In this document: positions 33,199 through 42,320 of the stretch, piece by piece
How positions within the stretch are numbered: the first letter of the stretch is position 1
Layout: the number at the start of each line of letters is the position of its first letter
NCBI RefSeq assembly: GCF_000718785.1
Contig: NZ_JOCA01000003.1
Coordinates: 372,001 to 436,000, forward strand
Source of the DNA: Streptomyces sp. NRRL WC-3626
Lineage (GTDB): Bacteria; Actinomycetota; Actinomycetes; Streptomycetales; Streptomycetaceae
Direction: 5' to 3'
DNA length: 64,000 nucleotides
Notes under the pieces: model-generated
The model's database searches: none
What the model was told of the DNA's origin: nothing
Seen by the model: the letters and a program-made list of their open reading frames with translations, nothing else
Position numbers and translations under genes: made by a program

Positions 33199-33363
33199 AT
33201 GCACTTCGGGGCTTCGGCTTTTCAGCCTCGCCCCTCGGCGTGCTCCAGACTCTAGCTGATCAGCGGGGGTGCTGCGCAAGTCGGTTGCCGCGAGGGGCGG
33301 GTGACCGGCCGTCGGCACGGTCCACCCGAACGGCGTACCCCGGGTGGCCGGCGCACGGCCGGC

Positions 33364-33681
33364 TCACCGCGCTGCGGCGAACGCCTCGTAGACCTTCTTG
33401 GGGATCCGCCCGCGCGCGGGGACGTCCATCCTGTTGGCCTGGGCCCAGGCGCGGACCGCGGCCGGGTCCGGGGCGACCTCCGTCTGCCGGTACGTCTTGC
33501 CGGAGCGCGACCGCTTGCGGCCGGCGTCCACGTAGGGCTCGAGCGCCGTACGCAGTTTCCTGGCATTGGTTTCATTGAGGTCGATCTCGTACGACTTGCC
33601 GTCCAGTCCGAAGGCGATCGTTTCCGCCGCTTCCGAGCCGTCGATGTCGTCAAAGAGAGTGACCACGACCTTCTGCGCCAC
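33364..33681 (-). CDS. Lsr2-family nucleoid protein
   Basis: This 105-residue H-NS-like silencer oligomerises along AT-rich DNA. The N-terminal oligomerisation part is VVVTLFDDIDGSEAAETIAFGLDGKSYEIDLNETNARKLRTAL (about 5-47). A basic linker (RKRSRSGKTYR) leads to the C-terminal DNA-binding part VRAWAQANRMDVPARGRIPKKVYEAF, in which R90-G91-R92 inserts into the minor groove. Start GTG 33681 follows GAAGGGA. Streptomyces usually have two Lsr2 paralogues, and by position this is probably the second one, next to purSQL. Target genes are not predictable here. Confidence 0.95.
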   Translation of the reverse strand: MAQKVVVTLFDDIDGSEAAETIAFGLDGKSYEIDLNETNARKLRTALEPYVDAGRKRSRSGKTYRQTEVAPDPAAVRAWAQANRMDVPARGRIPKKVYEAFAAAR

Positions 33682-34034
33682 GAATATCGGTCCCTTCGTG
33701 CGACACCTCTCGTCCGGACGTCCGTGATGACGTGCCGGGACATCGTCGAGATGTCGGCTGTCCGCCTGTAATCGGGCAAAGTATCTGCTAATGACAATTC
33801 ATTTGTACAGTGCCCGGCATTGCAATGTGAAGCCCGACTAAATCTGTCCGCGTGTCCGGGGCGCAATAGCGATGTGCGGGTGAACGGAGATCTTTCCCGG
33901 ATCTTTTCCCGGATGTCTCCCCGCGATGCCGGATCGTGATCGTGCTCACGTAGATTCCTACAACTCTACCCGCGTAGAAATTTTGTGCGGGTAGTCTGAA
34001 GGAACCTGCTCAGCACCACACACCGGGAGTGCCA
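33682..34034. other. Divergent promoter region between lsr2-like gene and purSQL
   Basis: About 350 bp, distinctly AT-richer than the rest, with both promoters expected. No small gene is supported. Its right end holds several GTAG/CTAC dyads (see the separate entry). Confidence 0.7.
33950..33994 (+). promoter_or_regulatory. Cluster of GTAG/CTAC dyads upstream of purS
   Basis: GTAG-ATTC-CTAC (33950-33961), CTAC-CCGC-GTAG (33966-33977) and an outer inverted repeat CTACCCGC-N13-GCGGGTAG (33966-33973 with 33987-33994) overlap 40-85 bp before the purS start. This could be an operator for purine control, or a leader hairpin. No Streptomyces purine repressor site is known to me to compare with. Confidence 0.4.
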
Positions 34035-34298
34035 GTGGCACGCGTCGTAGTCGACGTCATGCTCAAGCCGGAGATCCTCGACCCCCAGGGCCAGGCGGTG
34101 CAGCGCGCACTGCCGCGTCTGGGTTTCGAAGGGATCTCGGACGTCCGCCAGGGAAAGCGATTCGAACTGGAAGTTGACGGGCCGGTCGACGAGGCCGTGC
34201 TCGCCCGTATCCACGATCTTGCTGAATCCTTCCTCGCCAACACCGTGATCGAGGACTTCACCGTACGGGTCGAGGAAGTCGCGGGGGCCGCGAAGTGA
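34035..34298 (+). CDS. purS: FGAM synthase subunit PurS
   Basis: This 87-residue protein is the small subunit bridging PurL and PurQ in the three-part FGAM synthase of Gram-positives, helping ammonia transfer. GTG 34035 ([19 protein letters not shown]) is preferred over GTG 34029 because GGGAG is well spaced for it. The sequence covers the whole fold ([43 protein letters not shown]). It is the first gene of purSQL and its stop overlaps purQ by 4 bp. Confidence 0.95.
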   Translation: MARVVVDVMLKPEILDPQGQAVQRALPRLGFEGISDVRQGKRFELEVDGPVDEAVLARIHDLAESFLANTVIEDFTVRVEEVAGAAK

Positions 34299-34975
34299 CC
34301 GCTCGTATTGGCGTCGTCACTTTCCCGGGCAGTCTCGACGACCGGGACACGCAGCGCGCGATCCGCGTCGCCGGCGCCGAACCCGTCGCCCTCTGGCACA
34401 AGGACAAGGACCTCAAGCAGGTCGACGCCGTGGTGCTCTGCGGCGGTTTCTCGTACGGCGACTATCTGCGCGCGGGCGCCATCGCGCGCTTCTCACCGGT
34501 GATGGACACGGTCATCGACCAGGCCAGGGCGGGCCTGCCGGTACTCGGCATCTGCAACGGCTTCCAGATCCTCACCGAGGCGCACCTGCTCCCCGGCGGC
34601 ATGCTGGGCAACGACCACCTGCACTTCATCTGCCGCGACCAGAAGCTGCGGGTGGAGAACGCGGACACCGCCTGGACCACCGACTACACGGCCGGCCAGG
34701 AGATCCACATCCCGCTGAAGAACATGGACGGCCGCTACGTCGCCGATCAGCGGACCCTGGACGAGCTGGAGGGCGAGGGCCGCATCGCCTTCCGCTACCT
34801 GGACGTCAACCCCAACGGCTCGCTCAACGACATCGCCGGCATCACCAACGCCGCCGGGAACGTCGTCGGCCTCATGCCGCACCCCGAGCACGCCGTCGAG
34901 TCGCTGATCGGTACGGGCCGTACCGACGGCCTGCCGTTCTTCACGTCGATCCTCAAGAAGCTGGTCAACGCATGA
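34295..34975 (+). CDS. purQ: FGAM synthase glutaminase subunit PurQ
   Basis: This 226-residue class I amidotransferase subunit hydrolyses glutamine and hands ammonia to PurL. The nucleophile is C87 in [11 protein letters not shown], and the His/Glu of the triad are in LMPH196-P-E198-HAVE. The start is [15 protein letters not shown], and [16 protein letters not shown] is typical. The GTG start overlaps the purS stop, and the end overlaps purL by 4 bp, so the three subunits are translationally coupled. Confidence 0.97.
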   Translation: MTARIGVVTFPGSLDDRDTQRAIRVAGAEPVALWHKDKDLKQVDAVVLCGGFSYGDYLRAGAIARFSPVMDTVIDQARAGLPVLGICNGFQILTEAHLLPGGMLGNDHLHFICRDQKLRVENADTAWTTDYTAGQEIHIPLKNMDGRYVADQRTLDELEGEGRIAFRYLDVNPNGSLNDIAGITNAAGNVVGLMPHPEHAVESLIGTGRTDGLPFFTSILKKLVNA

Positions 34976-37230
34976 GCCGGACGCCTCTGGACACGGTCGA
35001 GCACGCGGCCGCGACCCCCGACGTCGAGCTGCCCTGGGCCGAGCTGGGCCTGAAGAAGGACGAGTACGAGCGGGTGGTGGAGATCCTCGGCCGCCGCCCG
35101 ACCGGCGCCGAGCTCGCCATGTACTCCGTCATGTGGTCCGAGCACTGCTCGTACAAGTCCTCCAAGGTCCACCTCCGCCAGTTCGGCGAGAAGGCCCCCG
35201 AGTCCGACGCCATGCTCGTCGGCATCGGCGAGAACGCCGGCGTCGTCGACGTCGGCCAGGGCTACGCGGTCACCTTCAAGGTCGAGTCGCACAACCACCC
35301 CTCCTACGTCGAGCCCTACCAGGGCGCGGCCACGGGCGTCGGCGGCATCGTCCGCGACATCATCGCGATGGGCGCCCGCCCGGTCGCGGTCGTGGACCCC
35401 CTGCGCTTCGGCGCCGCGGACCACCCCGACACCAAGCGCGTCCTGCCGGGCGTCGTCGCCGGCATCGGCGGCTACGGCAACTGCCTGGGCCTGCCCAACA
35501 TCGGCGGCGAGGTCGTCTTCGACGCCTGCTACCAGGGCAACCCGCTGGTCAACGCCGGTGCCATCGGCGTCATGCGGCACGAGGACATCCACCTCGCCAA
35601 GGCCTCCGGCGCCGGCAACAAGGTCATCCTGTACGGGGCCCGCACCGGCGGCGACGGCATCGGCGGCGCCTCGATCCTGGCCTCCGAGACCTTCGACGAC
35701 GCCAAGCCGTCCAAGCGCCCCGCCGTCCAGGTCGGCGACCCCTTCCAGGAGAAGCTCCTCATCGAGTGCACCCTGGAGGCCTTCGCCGAGAAGCTGGTCG
35801 TCGGCATCCAGGACCTCGGCGCGGCGGGCCTGTCCTGCGCCACGTCGGAGCTGGCGTCGAACGGCTCGGGCGGTATGCGGGTCACCCTGGACGACGTACC
35901 GCTGCGCGACTCCACGCTCTCGCCCGAGGAGATCCTCATGAGCGAGTCGCAGGAGCGCATGTGCGCGGTCGTCGAGCCGGAGAAGGTCGACCGCTTCCTC
36001 GAGATCTGCGACAAGTGGGACGTCATCGCCACCGTCATCGGTGAGGTCACCGACGGCGACCGGCTGGAGATCTTCTGGCACGGCGGCAAGATCGTCGACG
36101 TCGACCCGCGCACCGTCGCCCACGACGGCCCGGTCTACGAGCGCCCGTACGCCCGCCCGTCCTGGCAGGACGAGCTCCAGGCGGACGACGCGAACAAGCT
36201 GCCCCGGCCGCGGACGTCCGACGAGCTGAAGGACCAGGTCCTCAAGCTGGTCGGCTCGCCCAACCAGGCCTCCAAGCAGTGGATCACCCAGCAGTACGAC
36301 CACTTCGTGCAGGGCAACACCGTCCTCGCCCAGCCCGAGGACTCGGGCATGATCCGCGTGGACGAGGAGACCGGCCTCGGCGTCGCCATCGCCACCGACG
36401 GCAACGGCCGCTACGCCAAGCTCGACCCGTACACGGGCGCGCAGCTGGCGCTGGCGGAGGCGTACCGCAACGTGGCGACGACCGGTGCGAAGCCGCTCGC
36501 CGTCTCCGACTGCCTGAACTTCGGCTCGCCGGAGGACCCGGCGGTCATGTGGCAGTTCGCGGAGGCCGTGCGCGGTCTGGCGGACGGCTGTCAGCAGCTC
36601 GGCACCCCGGTCACCGGCGGCAACGTCTCCCTGTACAACCAGACGGGCGAGGCGGCCATCCACCCGACCCCGGTGGTCGCGGTCCTCGGCGTCATCGACG
36701 ACGTGGCCCGCCGCACGCCGGTCGCCTTCCAGGAGGACGGCCAGCTGCTGTACCTGCTGGGCGACACGCGTGAGGAGTTCGGCGGCTCGGCCTGGTCCCA
36801 GGTGATCCACGACCACCTCGGCGGCCTGCCCCCGAAGGTCGACCTGGAGCGTGAGCGGCTGCTCGGCGAGATCCTGATCTCCGCCTCCCGCGACGGCATG
36901 ATCGACTCCGCGCACGACCTCTCCGACGGCGGTCTGATCCAGGCGGTCGTCGAGTCGGCGCTGCTGGGGCGGAAGGGCGCGCGTCTGATCGTCCCGGACG
37001 GCCTGGACGCGTTCACCTTCCTCTTCTCCGAGTCGGCGGGCCGCGCGATCGTCGCCGTACCGCGCTCCGAGGAGGTCCGCTTCAACGACATGTGCGGCGC
37101 GCGAGGCCTCCCGGCCACCCGCATCGGCGTGATCGACGGAGACACGGTCGAGGTCCAGGGCGAGTTCGCCCTCCCCCTGGCCGACCTGCGCGAGACCCAC
37201 GAGGCGACGATCCCGGCCCTGCTGGCCTGA
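34972..37230 (+). CDS. purL: FGAM synthase large subunit PurL
   Basis: This 752-residue small-type PurL converts FGAR to FGAM with ATP and ammonia from PurQ. The signature [18 protein letters not shown] comes early (about 49-66), followed by [27 protein letters not shown], the [20 protein letters not shown] loop and the second AIRS-like half ([49 protein letters not shown]). ATG 34972 overlaps the purQ stop. The length is normal for the PurSQL type. It is the last gene of the operon. Confidence 0.97.
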   Translation: MSRTPLDTVEHAAATPDVELPWAELGLKKDEYERVVEILGRRPTGAELAMYSVMWSEHCSYKSSKVHLRQFGEKAPESDAMLVGIGENAGVVDVGQGYAVTFKVESHNHPSYVEPYQGAATGVGGIVRDIIAMGARPVAVVDPLRFGAADHPDTKRVLPGVVAGIGGYGNCLGLPNIGGEVVFDACYQGNPLVNAGAIGVMRHEDIHLAKASGAGNKVILYGARTGGDGIGGASILASETFDDAKPSKRPAVQVGDPFQEKLLIECTLEAFAEKLVVGIQDLGAAGLSCATSELASNGSGGMRVTLDDVPLRDSTLSPEEILMSESQERMCAVVEPEKVDRFLEICDKWDVIATVIGEVTDGDRLEIFWHGGKIVDVDPRTVAHDGPVYERPYARPSWQDELQADDANKLPRPRTSDELKDQVLKLVGSPNQASKQWITQQYDHFVQGNTVLAQPEDSGMIRVDEETGLGVAIATDGNGRYAKLDPYTGAQLALAEAYRNVATTGAKPLAVSDCLNFGSPEDPAVMWQFAEAVRGLADGCQQLGTPVTGGNVSLYNQTGEAAIHPTPVVAVLGVIDDVARRTPVAFQEDGQLLYLLGDTREEFGGSAWSQVIHDHLGGLPPKVDLERERLLGEILISASRDGMIDSAHDLSDGGLIQAVVESALLGRKGARLIVPDGLDAFTFLFSESAGRAIVAVPRSEEVRFNDMCGARGLPATRIGVIDGDTVEVQGEFALPLADLRETHEATIPALLA

Positions 37231-37297
37231 CCCTCGGCTCCGTACGCGGCCCCCGCCCGGTCCACCGGGCGGGGGCCGCCTACGTGAGGCGTACGCA

Positions 37298-37303
37298 TAG
37301 GCT
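37298..37303 (+). promoter_or_regulatory. Candidate -10 box, leaderless transcript of the 37311 gene
   Basis: TAGGCT is exactly 7 nt before ATG 37311, and the 7 nt (TCCGCCC) contain no ribosome site. This is the same hexamer and spacing as purD. Confidence 0.5.
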
Positions 37304-37310
37304 TCCGCCC

Positions 37311-38108
37311 ATGCCCCCGGCCAAGAAGCGTGCCCGTTCCTACGACCCGGCCAGGACCCGTGCCGCCGTGCTCGCGCAGTTCGGGCATGTCCGGGATGCC
37401 GTACACGGCCTCACCCCCGGGCAGCTCGCGCTGCCGACGCGGCTCGGGGACTGGACCGTGCGGGAGCTGGTGGCGCACACCGGGATGGCGTTGGCCGCCG
37501 TGGACCGGCTGCTCGGCGAGCCCGAGCCCGCGCGGCAGGACGGGCGGCTGGTCGACTGGCCGTCCGCCATCGGCGCCGACGCGGACTCCATCGCCGTGAC
37601 CGCCCGACGGCTCGCGGCCGAGCACCCCGACCTCGGCGCCCACCTCGACGAGGTCGAGCGGCGCTTCACCGACCGCCTCGACGCCCACCCCGGCGGCCGG
37701 CTGCTCCCCACCAGCGCGGGCGCCCTGCCCCTGGCCGACTACGTCGTCACCCGTACCGTCGAGCTCGTCGTCCACACCGACGACCTGAACGCCGCCGTCC
37801 CCGGCCTCGCCATCCCGTACGACCGTCAGGCCCTCGCCGCCTGCACCCGGCTGCTCGCCGACGCGCTCGCCGCGAAGGCGCCCGGCGGCTCGACGGAGGT
37901 GCGGATCCCGCCGTACGCGGTCGTGCAGTGCGTGGAGGGGCCGAGACACACCCGGGGCACCCCGCCGAACGTCGTCGAGACCGACCCGCTGACCTGGGCG
38001 AGGCTGGCCTCGGGCCGCACGGTGTGGCAGGAGGCGGTGGCCGGCGCGAAGGTGAGCGCGAGCGGGGAGCGGGCGGACCTGGGACCGTATCTGCCGCTGC
38101 TGGGCTGA
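37311..38108 (+). CDS. Maleylpyruvate-isomerase-type mycothiol-dependent protein with SCP domain
   Basis: This 265-residue protein has an N-terminal DinB-like four-helix domain (about 12-170) carrying the MDMPI signature: TRLGDWTVRELVAHTGMALAAVDRLLG with the zinc-binding His, and LADYVVTRTVELVVHTDDLNAA with the second ligand set. A C-terminal sterol-carrier-like domain follows (VQCVEGPRHTRGTPPNVVETDPLTWARLASGRTVWQEAV). The family uses mycothiol, or is thought to. Its specific substrate is unknown. It lies 80 bp after purL but has its own TAGGCT box. Confidence 0.87.
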   Translation: MPPAKKRARSYDPARTRAAVLAQFGHVRDAVHGLTPGQLALPTRLGDWTVRELVAHTGMALAAVDRLLGEPEPARQDGRLVDWPSAIGADADSIAVTARRLAAEHPDLGAHLDEVERRFTDRLDAHPGGRLLPTSAGALPLADYVVTRTVELVVHTDDLNAAVPGLAIPYDRQALAACTRLLADALAAKAPGGSTEVRIPPYAVVQCVEGPRHTRGTPPNVVETDPLTWARLASGRTVWQEAVAGAKVSASGERADLGPYLPLLG

Positions 38109-38156
38109 GTCCCGGCGGAAGGGGAACCACCTGCTCCCCGCCCTCGTCGAATCGGC

Positions 38157-38942
38157 ATGTACAGGCAGAAGCACAAGCAGCGCATGACCCTGACGGCCGT
38201 CGCCGTGCTCGTCGTCCCGCTCGCGGCTGCCTGCGGCAGCGAGCGGGCGGGAGCCGGCAGCGGCACCGCGCGGGCGGAGGAACCGGTCACCGGTGTCCGC
38301 TGGTCCATCGACAGCGTCACCGTCGATGGCACCACCCACCGCGCCCCCGACGGGGCGAACCTCACCCTGGACGACGAGGGCGGCGCCGAGGGCAGCTACG
38401 GATGCAACCTGTTCAAGGGCCGGGCCGTCGTCGAAGGCGACCGCGTCCGGCTCGGCGACCGGGAAACCACCCTGCGGGCCTGCGACGGGCCGACCATGGA
38501 CCTCGAACGCACCCTCGCCGAGACCCTCGGCGACGGCACTCTCAGGACCGACGCGCACGACGGCCGCCTCACCCTCACCACCGCGGCAGGCGACACCGTC
38601 CGCCTGACCAGGGCCGAGGACTCCCCGCTGTACGGCACCAAGTGGACCGTCACCACCCCCGCCCTCGACCACCGCGCCCACCTCACCTTCGACAAGAAGG
38701 ACGGAGCCGTCGCCGGCCGCCTCGGCTGCAACCAGGTCAACGCCGACGCCACCGTGCGCGACGGCCATATCACCCTCGGCGTGCCGTCCCTGACCCGAAT
38801 GGTGTGCGAAGACTCACTCATGGACGGCGAGAAGGCGCTGACGAAACTTTTCGGCGGCACCGTGAATTACCGGATCGAAGGCCGGACCCTCACGCTGACC
38901 AGCGAAAACGGCAAGAGCGTCCGAGCCGTCGCGCAGCGCTGA
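38157..38942 (+). CDS. Secreted lipoprotein with two META/HslJ domains
   Basis: This 261-residue protein has a signal peptide (MYRQKHKQRMTLTAVAVLVVPLAAAC) ending in lipobox L-A-A-A-C26, so it is membrane-anchored outside. Two META domains follow (about 45-150 and 160-261), each with the ...GSYGCNLFKGRA.../...GRLGCNQVNADA... core and the paired Cys (TLRACDGPTM, TRMVCEDSLM) of HslJ-like folds. Such proteins are linked to heat-shock and antibiotic resistance in E. coli, but the function here is unknown. It lies 48 bp after the previous gene and upstream of purF. Confidence 0.9.
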   Translation: MYRQKHKQRMTLTAVAVLVVPLAAACGSERAGAGSGTARAEEPVTGVRWSIDSVTVDGTTHRAPDGANLTLDDEGGAEGSYGCNLFKGRAVVEGDRVRLGDRETTLRACDGPTMDLERTLAETLGDGTLRTDAHDGRLTLTTAAGDTVRLTRAEDSPLYGTKWTVTTPALDHRAHLTFDKKDGAVAGRLGCNQVNADATVRDGHITLGVPSLTRMVCEDSLMDGEKALTKLFGGTVNYRIEGRTLTLTSENGKSVRAVAQR

Positions 38943-38991
38943 TCCGCGGCCGGGGCCGTATCCCGCATTCGGACCAGCGCCCGGCCTCGCC

Positions 38992-38997
38992 TACACT
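38992..38997 (+). promoter_or_regulatory. Candidate -10 box for purF
   Basis: TACACT is exactly 7 nt before the purF GTG. The gap CGGAGGC could also serve as a very close Shine-Dalgarno sequence, so a leaderless start is likely but not certain. Confidence 0.4.
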
Positions 38998-39004
38998 CGG
39001 AGGC

Positions 39005-40531
39005 GTGCCACGTGGTGACGGACGACTCAACCACGACCTGCTCCCCGGTGAGAAGGGCCCCCAGGACGCTTGCGGCGTCTTCGGTGTCTGGGCTCCGGGC
39101 GAAGAGGTCGCCAAGCTCACGTACTTCGGGCTCTACGCCCTCCAGCATCGGGGCCAGGAATCCGCGGGAATCGCGGTCAGCAACGGCTCCCAGATCCTCG
39201 TCTTCAAGGACATGGGCCTTGTGTCCCAGGTCTTCGACGAGACCTCTCTCGGTTCACTCCAGGGTCATATCGCGGTCGGACACGCCCGCTACTCGACCAC
39301 CGGTGCCTCCGTGTGGGAGAACGCCCAGCCGACGTTCCGTGCCACCGCGCACGGATCCATCGCGCTCGGCCACAACGGCAACCTGGTCAACACGGCGCAG
39401 CTCGCCGAGATGGTCTCCGAACTCCCCAAGGAGAACGGCCGCGCCCCGAAGGTGGCGGCCACCAACGACACCGACCTGATCACCGCCCTGCTGGCCGGCC
39501 AGCGCGCCGCCGACGGCGAACCGGTGACCGTGGAGCAGGCCGCGCATGTGGTCCTCCCCAAGGTCAGGGGCGCCTTCAGCCTCGTCTTCATGGACGAGAA
39601 CACCCTCTACGCGGCCCGTGACCCGCAGGGCATCCGCCCGCTGGTGCTCGGCCGCCTGGAGCGTGGCTGGGTCGTCGCCTCCGAGTCCGCCGCCCTCGAC
39701 ATCTGCGGCGCGAGCTATGTGCGCGAGATCGAGCCGGGCGAGTTCGTCGCCATCGACGAGAACGGACTGCGTACCTCCCGATTCGCGGATGCGAAGCCCA
39801 AGGGCTGTGTCTTCGAGTACGTGTACCTGGCCCGCCCGGACACCGACATCGCCGGCCGGAACGTGTACCTCTCGCGCGTCGAGATGGGCCGCAAACTGGC
39901 CAAGGAGGCCCCGGCCGAAGCCGACCTGGTCATACCGACCCCGGAATCCGGCACCCCGGCCGCCATCGGCTACGCGGAGGCGTCCGGCATCCCCTTCGGC
40001 GCCGGCCTGGTCAAGAACGCCTACGTCGGACGTACGTTCATCCAGCCGTCCCAGACCATCCGCCAGCTCGGTATCCGGCTGAAGCTGAACCCGCTCAAGG
40101 AAGTCATCAAGGGCAAGCGCCTGGTCGTCGTCGACGACTCGATCGTGCGCGGCAACACCCAGCGCGCCCTGGTCCGGATGCTCCGCGAGGCGGGCGCCGC
40201 CGAGGTCCACATCCGGATCTCCTCGCCGCCCGTGAAGTGGCCCTGCTTCTTCGGCATCGACTTCGCCACCCGCGCGGAGCTCATCGCCAACGGCATGACG
40301 ATCGACGAGATCGGCACCTCGCTGGGCGCCGACTCGCTGGCGTACATCTCCATCGACGGCATGATCGAGGCGACCACCATCGCCAAGCCGAACCTGTGCC
40401 GCGCCTGCTTCGACGGCGAGTACCCGATGGAGCTGCCCGACCCCGAGCTCCTCGGCAAGCAGCTCCTGGAGACAGAGCTGGCCGCCGGTACCGCCGCCCC
40501 GGCCGCGGTCGACGCGATCCGCCGCCCGTAA
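39005..40531 (+). CDS. purF: Amidophosphoribosyltransferase
   Basis: This 508-residue enzyme commits PRPP to purines by making phosphoribosylamine with glutamine. A 22-residue propeptide (VPRGDGRLNHDLLPGEKGPQDA) precedes the nucleophile C23 (CGVFGVW), so it is processed like the B. subtilis enzyme. YFGLYALQHRGQESAG and the PRPP loop VVVDDSIVRGNTQRALVRML follow. C-terminal Cys residues, including LCRACFDGEYP, suggest a 4Fe-4S cluster. GTG 39005 is chosen from the propeptide pattern and the TACACT box. purM follows after 32 bp. Confidence 0.97.
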   Translation: MPRGDGRLNHDLLPGEKGPQDACGVFGVWAPGEEVAKLTYFGLYALQHRGQESAGIAVSNGSQILVFKDMGLVSQVFDETSLGSLQGHIAVGHARYSTTGASVWENAQPTFRATAHGSIALGHNGNLVNTAQLAEMVSELPKENGRAPKVAATNDTDLITALLAGQRAADGEPVTVEQAAHVVLPKVRGAFSLVFMDENTLYAARDPQGIRPLVLGRLERGWVVASESAALDICGASYVREIEPGEFVAIDENGLRTSRFADAKPKGCVFEYVYLARPDTDIAGRNVYLSRVEMGRKLAKEAPAEADLVIPTPESGTPAAIGYAEASGIPFGAGLVKNAYVGRTFIQPSQTIRQLGIRLKLNPLKEVIKGKRLVVVDDSIVRGNTQRALVRMLREAGAAEVHIRISSPPVKWPCFFGIDFATRAELIANGMTIDEIGTSLGADSLAYISIDGMIEATTIAKPNLCRACFDGEYPMELPDPELLGKQLLETELAAGTAAPAAVDAIRRP

Positions 40532-40563
40532 GCCCTGACGGACGACAGAAAGCTCTCACAGTC

Positions 40564-41631
40564 ATGTCCCAGAACACTGGTGCCAGCTACGCAGCGGCGG
40601 GCGTCGACATCGAGGCGGGCGACCGCGCGGTCGAGCTGATGAAGGAATGGGTGAAGAAGACGCGGCGCCCCGAGGTCCTCGGCGGCCTCGGCGGATTCGC
40701 CGGACTCTTCGACGCCTCCGCCCTGAAGAGGTACGAGCGCCCCCTGCTGGCCTCCGCCACCGACGGCGTCGGCACCAAGGTCGACATCGCGCGCCGGATG
40801 GGCGTCTACGACACCATCGGCCACGACCTGGTCGCCATGGTGATGGACGACATCGTGGTGTGCGGCGCCGAGCCGCTCTTCATGACCGACTACATCTGTG
40901 TCGGCAAGGTCCACCCCGAGCGCGTCGCCGCGATCGTCAAGGGCATCGCCGAAGGCTGTGTGCTGGCCGGATGCGCCCTGATCGGCGGGGAGACGGCCGA
41001 ACACCCCGGGCTGCTGGGTCCGGACGACTTCGACGTCGCCGGCGCCGGTACGGGGGCCGTGGAGGCCGACCGGCTGCTTGGCCCGGACCGCATCCGTACG
41101 GGTGACGCGGTGATCGCCATGGCGTCCTCCGGCCTTCACTCGAACGGCTACTCCCTCGTCCGGCACGTGCTGCTGGACCGGGCCGGCCTCGCCCTGGACG
41201 GCCGGATCGACGAGCTGGGCCGCACCCTCGGCGAGGAACTCCTGGAGCCCACCAAGATCTACTCGCTGGACTGTCTGGCGCTGATCCGCACCGCCGAGGT
41301 GCACGCCTTCAGCCATGTCACCGGCGGCGGCCTCGCGGCCAACCTCGCGCGGGTGATCCCCGACGGACTGCACGCGACCGTGGACCGCTCCACCTGGGCG
41401 CCCGGACCGGTGTTCGACCTGGTGGGCCGGACCGGTTCGGTCGAGCGGCTGGAGCTGGAGAAGACGCTGAACATGGGCGTCGGCATGATCGCGATCGTGC
41501 CCCAGGAGTCCGTGGACGTGGCGCTGACGACACTGGCCGACCGGGACGTGGACGCCTGGGTCGCCGGTGAGATCACCGACCGCGGCGAGCACACCACGGG
41601 CGCGACCCTCGTCGGTGACTACGCGAAGTGA
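40564..41631 (+). CDS. purM: AIR synthetase
   Basis: This 355-residue ATP-dependent cyclase turns FGAM into AIR. Conserved parts are GGFAGLFDASALKRYERPLLASATDGVGTKVDIARRMG, DLVAMVMDDIVVCGAEPLFMTDYI, GCALIGGETAEHPGLL and SHVTGGGLAANLARVIPDGLHA. ATG 40564 begins a short Gln/Asn-containing tail (MSQNTGASYAAAGVDIEAGD). Only 32 bp separate it from purF, so the two form one operon. Two strong hairpins follow. Confidence 0.97.
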   Translation: MSQNTGASYAAAGVDIEAGDRAVELMKEWVKKTRRPEVLGGLGGFAGLFDASALKRYERPLLASATDGVGTKVDIARRMGVYDTIGHDLVAMVMDDIVVCGAEPLFMTDYICVGKVHPERVAAIVKGIAEGCVLAGCALIGGETAEHPGLLGPDDFDVAGAGTGAVEADRLLGPDRIRTGDAVIAMASSGLHSNGYSLVRHVLLDRAGLALDGRIDELGRTLGEELLEPTKIYSLDCLALIRTAEVHAFSHVTGGGLAANLARVIPDGLHATVDRSTWAPGPVFDLVGRTGSVERLELEKTLNMGVGMIAIVPQESVDVALTTLADRDVDAWVAGEITDRGEHTTGATLVGDYAK

Positions 41632-41637
41632 GCGACG

Positions 41638-41674
41638 GTGTGCTGCCCGCCCGGACGGCGTGCGGGCAGCACAC
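41638..41674 (+). terminator. purFM terminator
   Basis: GTGTGCTGCCCGC and GCGGGCAGCACAC form a 13-bp stem with an 11-nt loop, 7 bp after the purM stop. Confidence 0.85.
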
Positions 41675-41706
41675 CGGGCGAACCGGCCCCTTGAGGCAGC
41701 ACTAAA

Positions 41707-41736
41707 CCCGGTCGGTGACCGAAGTCACCGACCGGG
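41707..41736. terminator. Second hairpin between purM and DUF3073 gene
   Basis: CCCGGTCGGTGAC-CGAA-GTCACCGACCGGG is a perfect 13-bp stem between converging genes and probably serves the leftward DUF3073 gene. Confidence 0.85.
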
Positions 41737-41753
41737 CTGTGATCCACGCAGGG

Positions 41754-42002
41754 TCAAGCGCCGCGACGCTGTTGGGAGGACGGGCCGTCCTCGTCCTCGT
41801 CGTCGTCCTCATAGAGGTCGGCGTACCGTGCGTACAGGTCCTCGTCCTGCTCATCGTCCTCGAAATGCTCACCATTCGGTGGCTGATTCGACGGCGATGC
41901 GCCCAGCTCCTCGGCCAGGCGTGAGAGGTCAGTCCCACCGCTGTTGTACTTCAGCTGGCGGGCGACCTTCGTCTGCTTGGCCTTGGCCCGGCCGCGCCCC
42001 AT
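41754..42002 (-). CDS. DUF3073 family protein
   Basis: This 82-residue protein starts MGRGRAKAKQTKVARQLKYNSGGTDLSRLAEELGA (a basic head conserved across actinobacteria), followed by an acidic, disordered tail (DDEQDEDLYARYADLYEDDDEDED). The function is unknown; the charge pattern suggests nucleic-acid or ribosome contact. AGGGGGT precedes the ATG. It is monocistronic, with a perfect 22-bp palindrome 67-88 bp upstream. Confidence 0.93.
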   Translation of the reverse strand: MGRGRAKAKQTKVARQLKYNSGGTDLSRLAEELGASPSNQPPNGEHFEDDEQDEDLYARYADLYEDDDEDEDGPSSQQRRGA

Positions 42003-42068
42003 GGCTCGACCCCCTCAACGACGGGGCTCGACGGCCCCAGAGTCTTGACACGCGTTCATGGTCCAGAA

Positions 42069-42090
42069 CGGACTCTCCGCGGAGAGTCCG
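42069..42090. promoter_or_regulatory. Perfect 22-bp palindrome upstream of the DUF3073 gene
   Basis: The arms CGGACTCTCCG and CGGAGAGTCCG are exact complements with no spacer. It lies 67-88 bp before the DUF3073 ATG. It could be an operator for a dimeric repressor or a 5'-leader hairpin. A related GAGAG-TT-CTCTC dyad lies near 42241. Confidence 0.5.
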
Positions 42091-42290
42091 GTCCGTAGGG
42101 CTCCCACGGTACCTGAGCCCGCGCCCATACGGTACGTCGCCCGCATGACGTGCCCGCGCCCGGGACCGCCGAGACACCCTGTTCCCGCTGGTCAACCGCG
42201 ATTTTAAGCACTTCCCCACGGTCGACCCGCCGGGAGAAGTGAGAGTTCTCTCCAACCGCCCCCCGGCGGGTACCGCTCACACGTACGAAG

Positions 42291-42310
42291 GCGTCCCGGT
42301 GCCGGGACGC
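42291..42310 (-). terminator. vdh terminator hairpin
   Basis: GCGTCCCGG-TG-CCGGGACGC is a 9-bp stem 11 bp past the vdh stop codon. The loop is tight, so the inner pair probably opens. Confidence 0.65.
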
Positions 42311-42320
42311 GCCGCGCGTG

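Larger units (their letters stand above)
42003..42320. other. Intergenic region between DUF3073 and vdh
   Basis: Besides the 22-bp palindrome and the vdh terminator this 318-bp stretch shows no supported gene. It must hold the DUF3073 promoter. Confidence 0.6.

Noticed and set aside
34795..37200. Very long leftward open frame opposite purL
   Set aside because: Its product is Val/Asp/Gly/Arg repetitive with no motifs, while the rightward frame is clearly PurL. Third-position GC keeps the antisense frame open.
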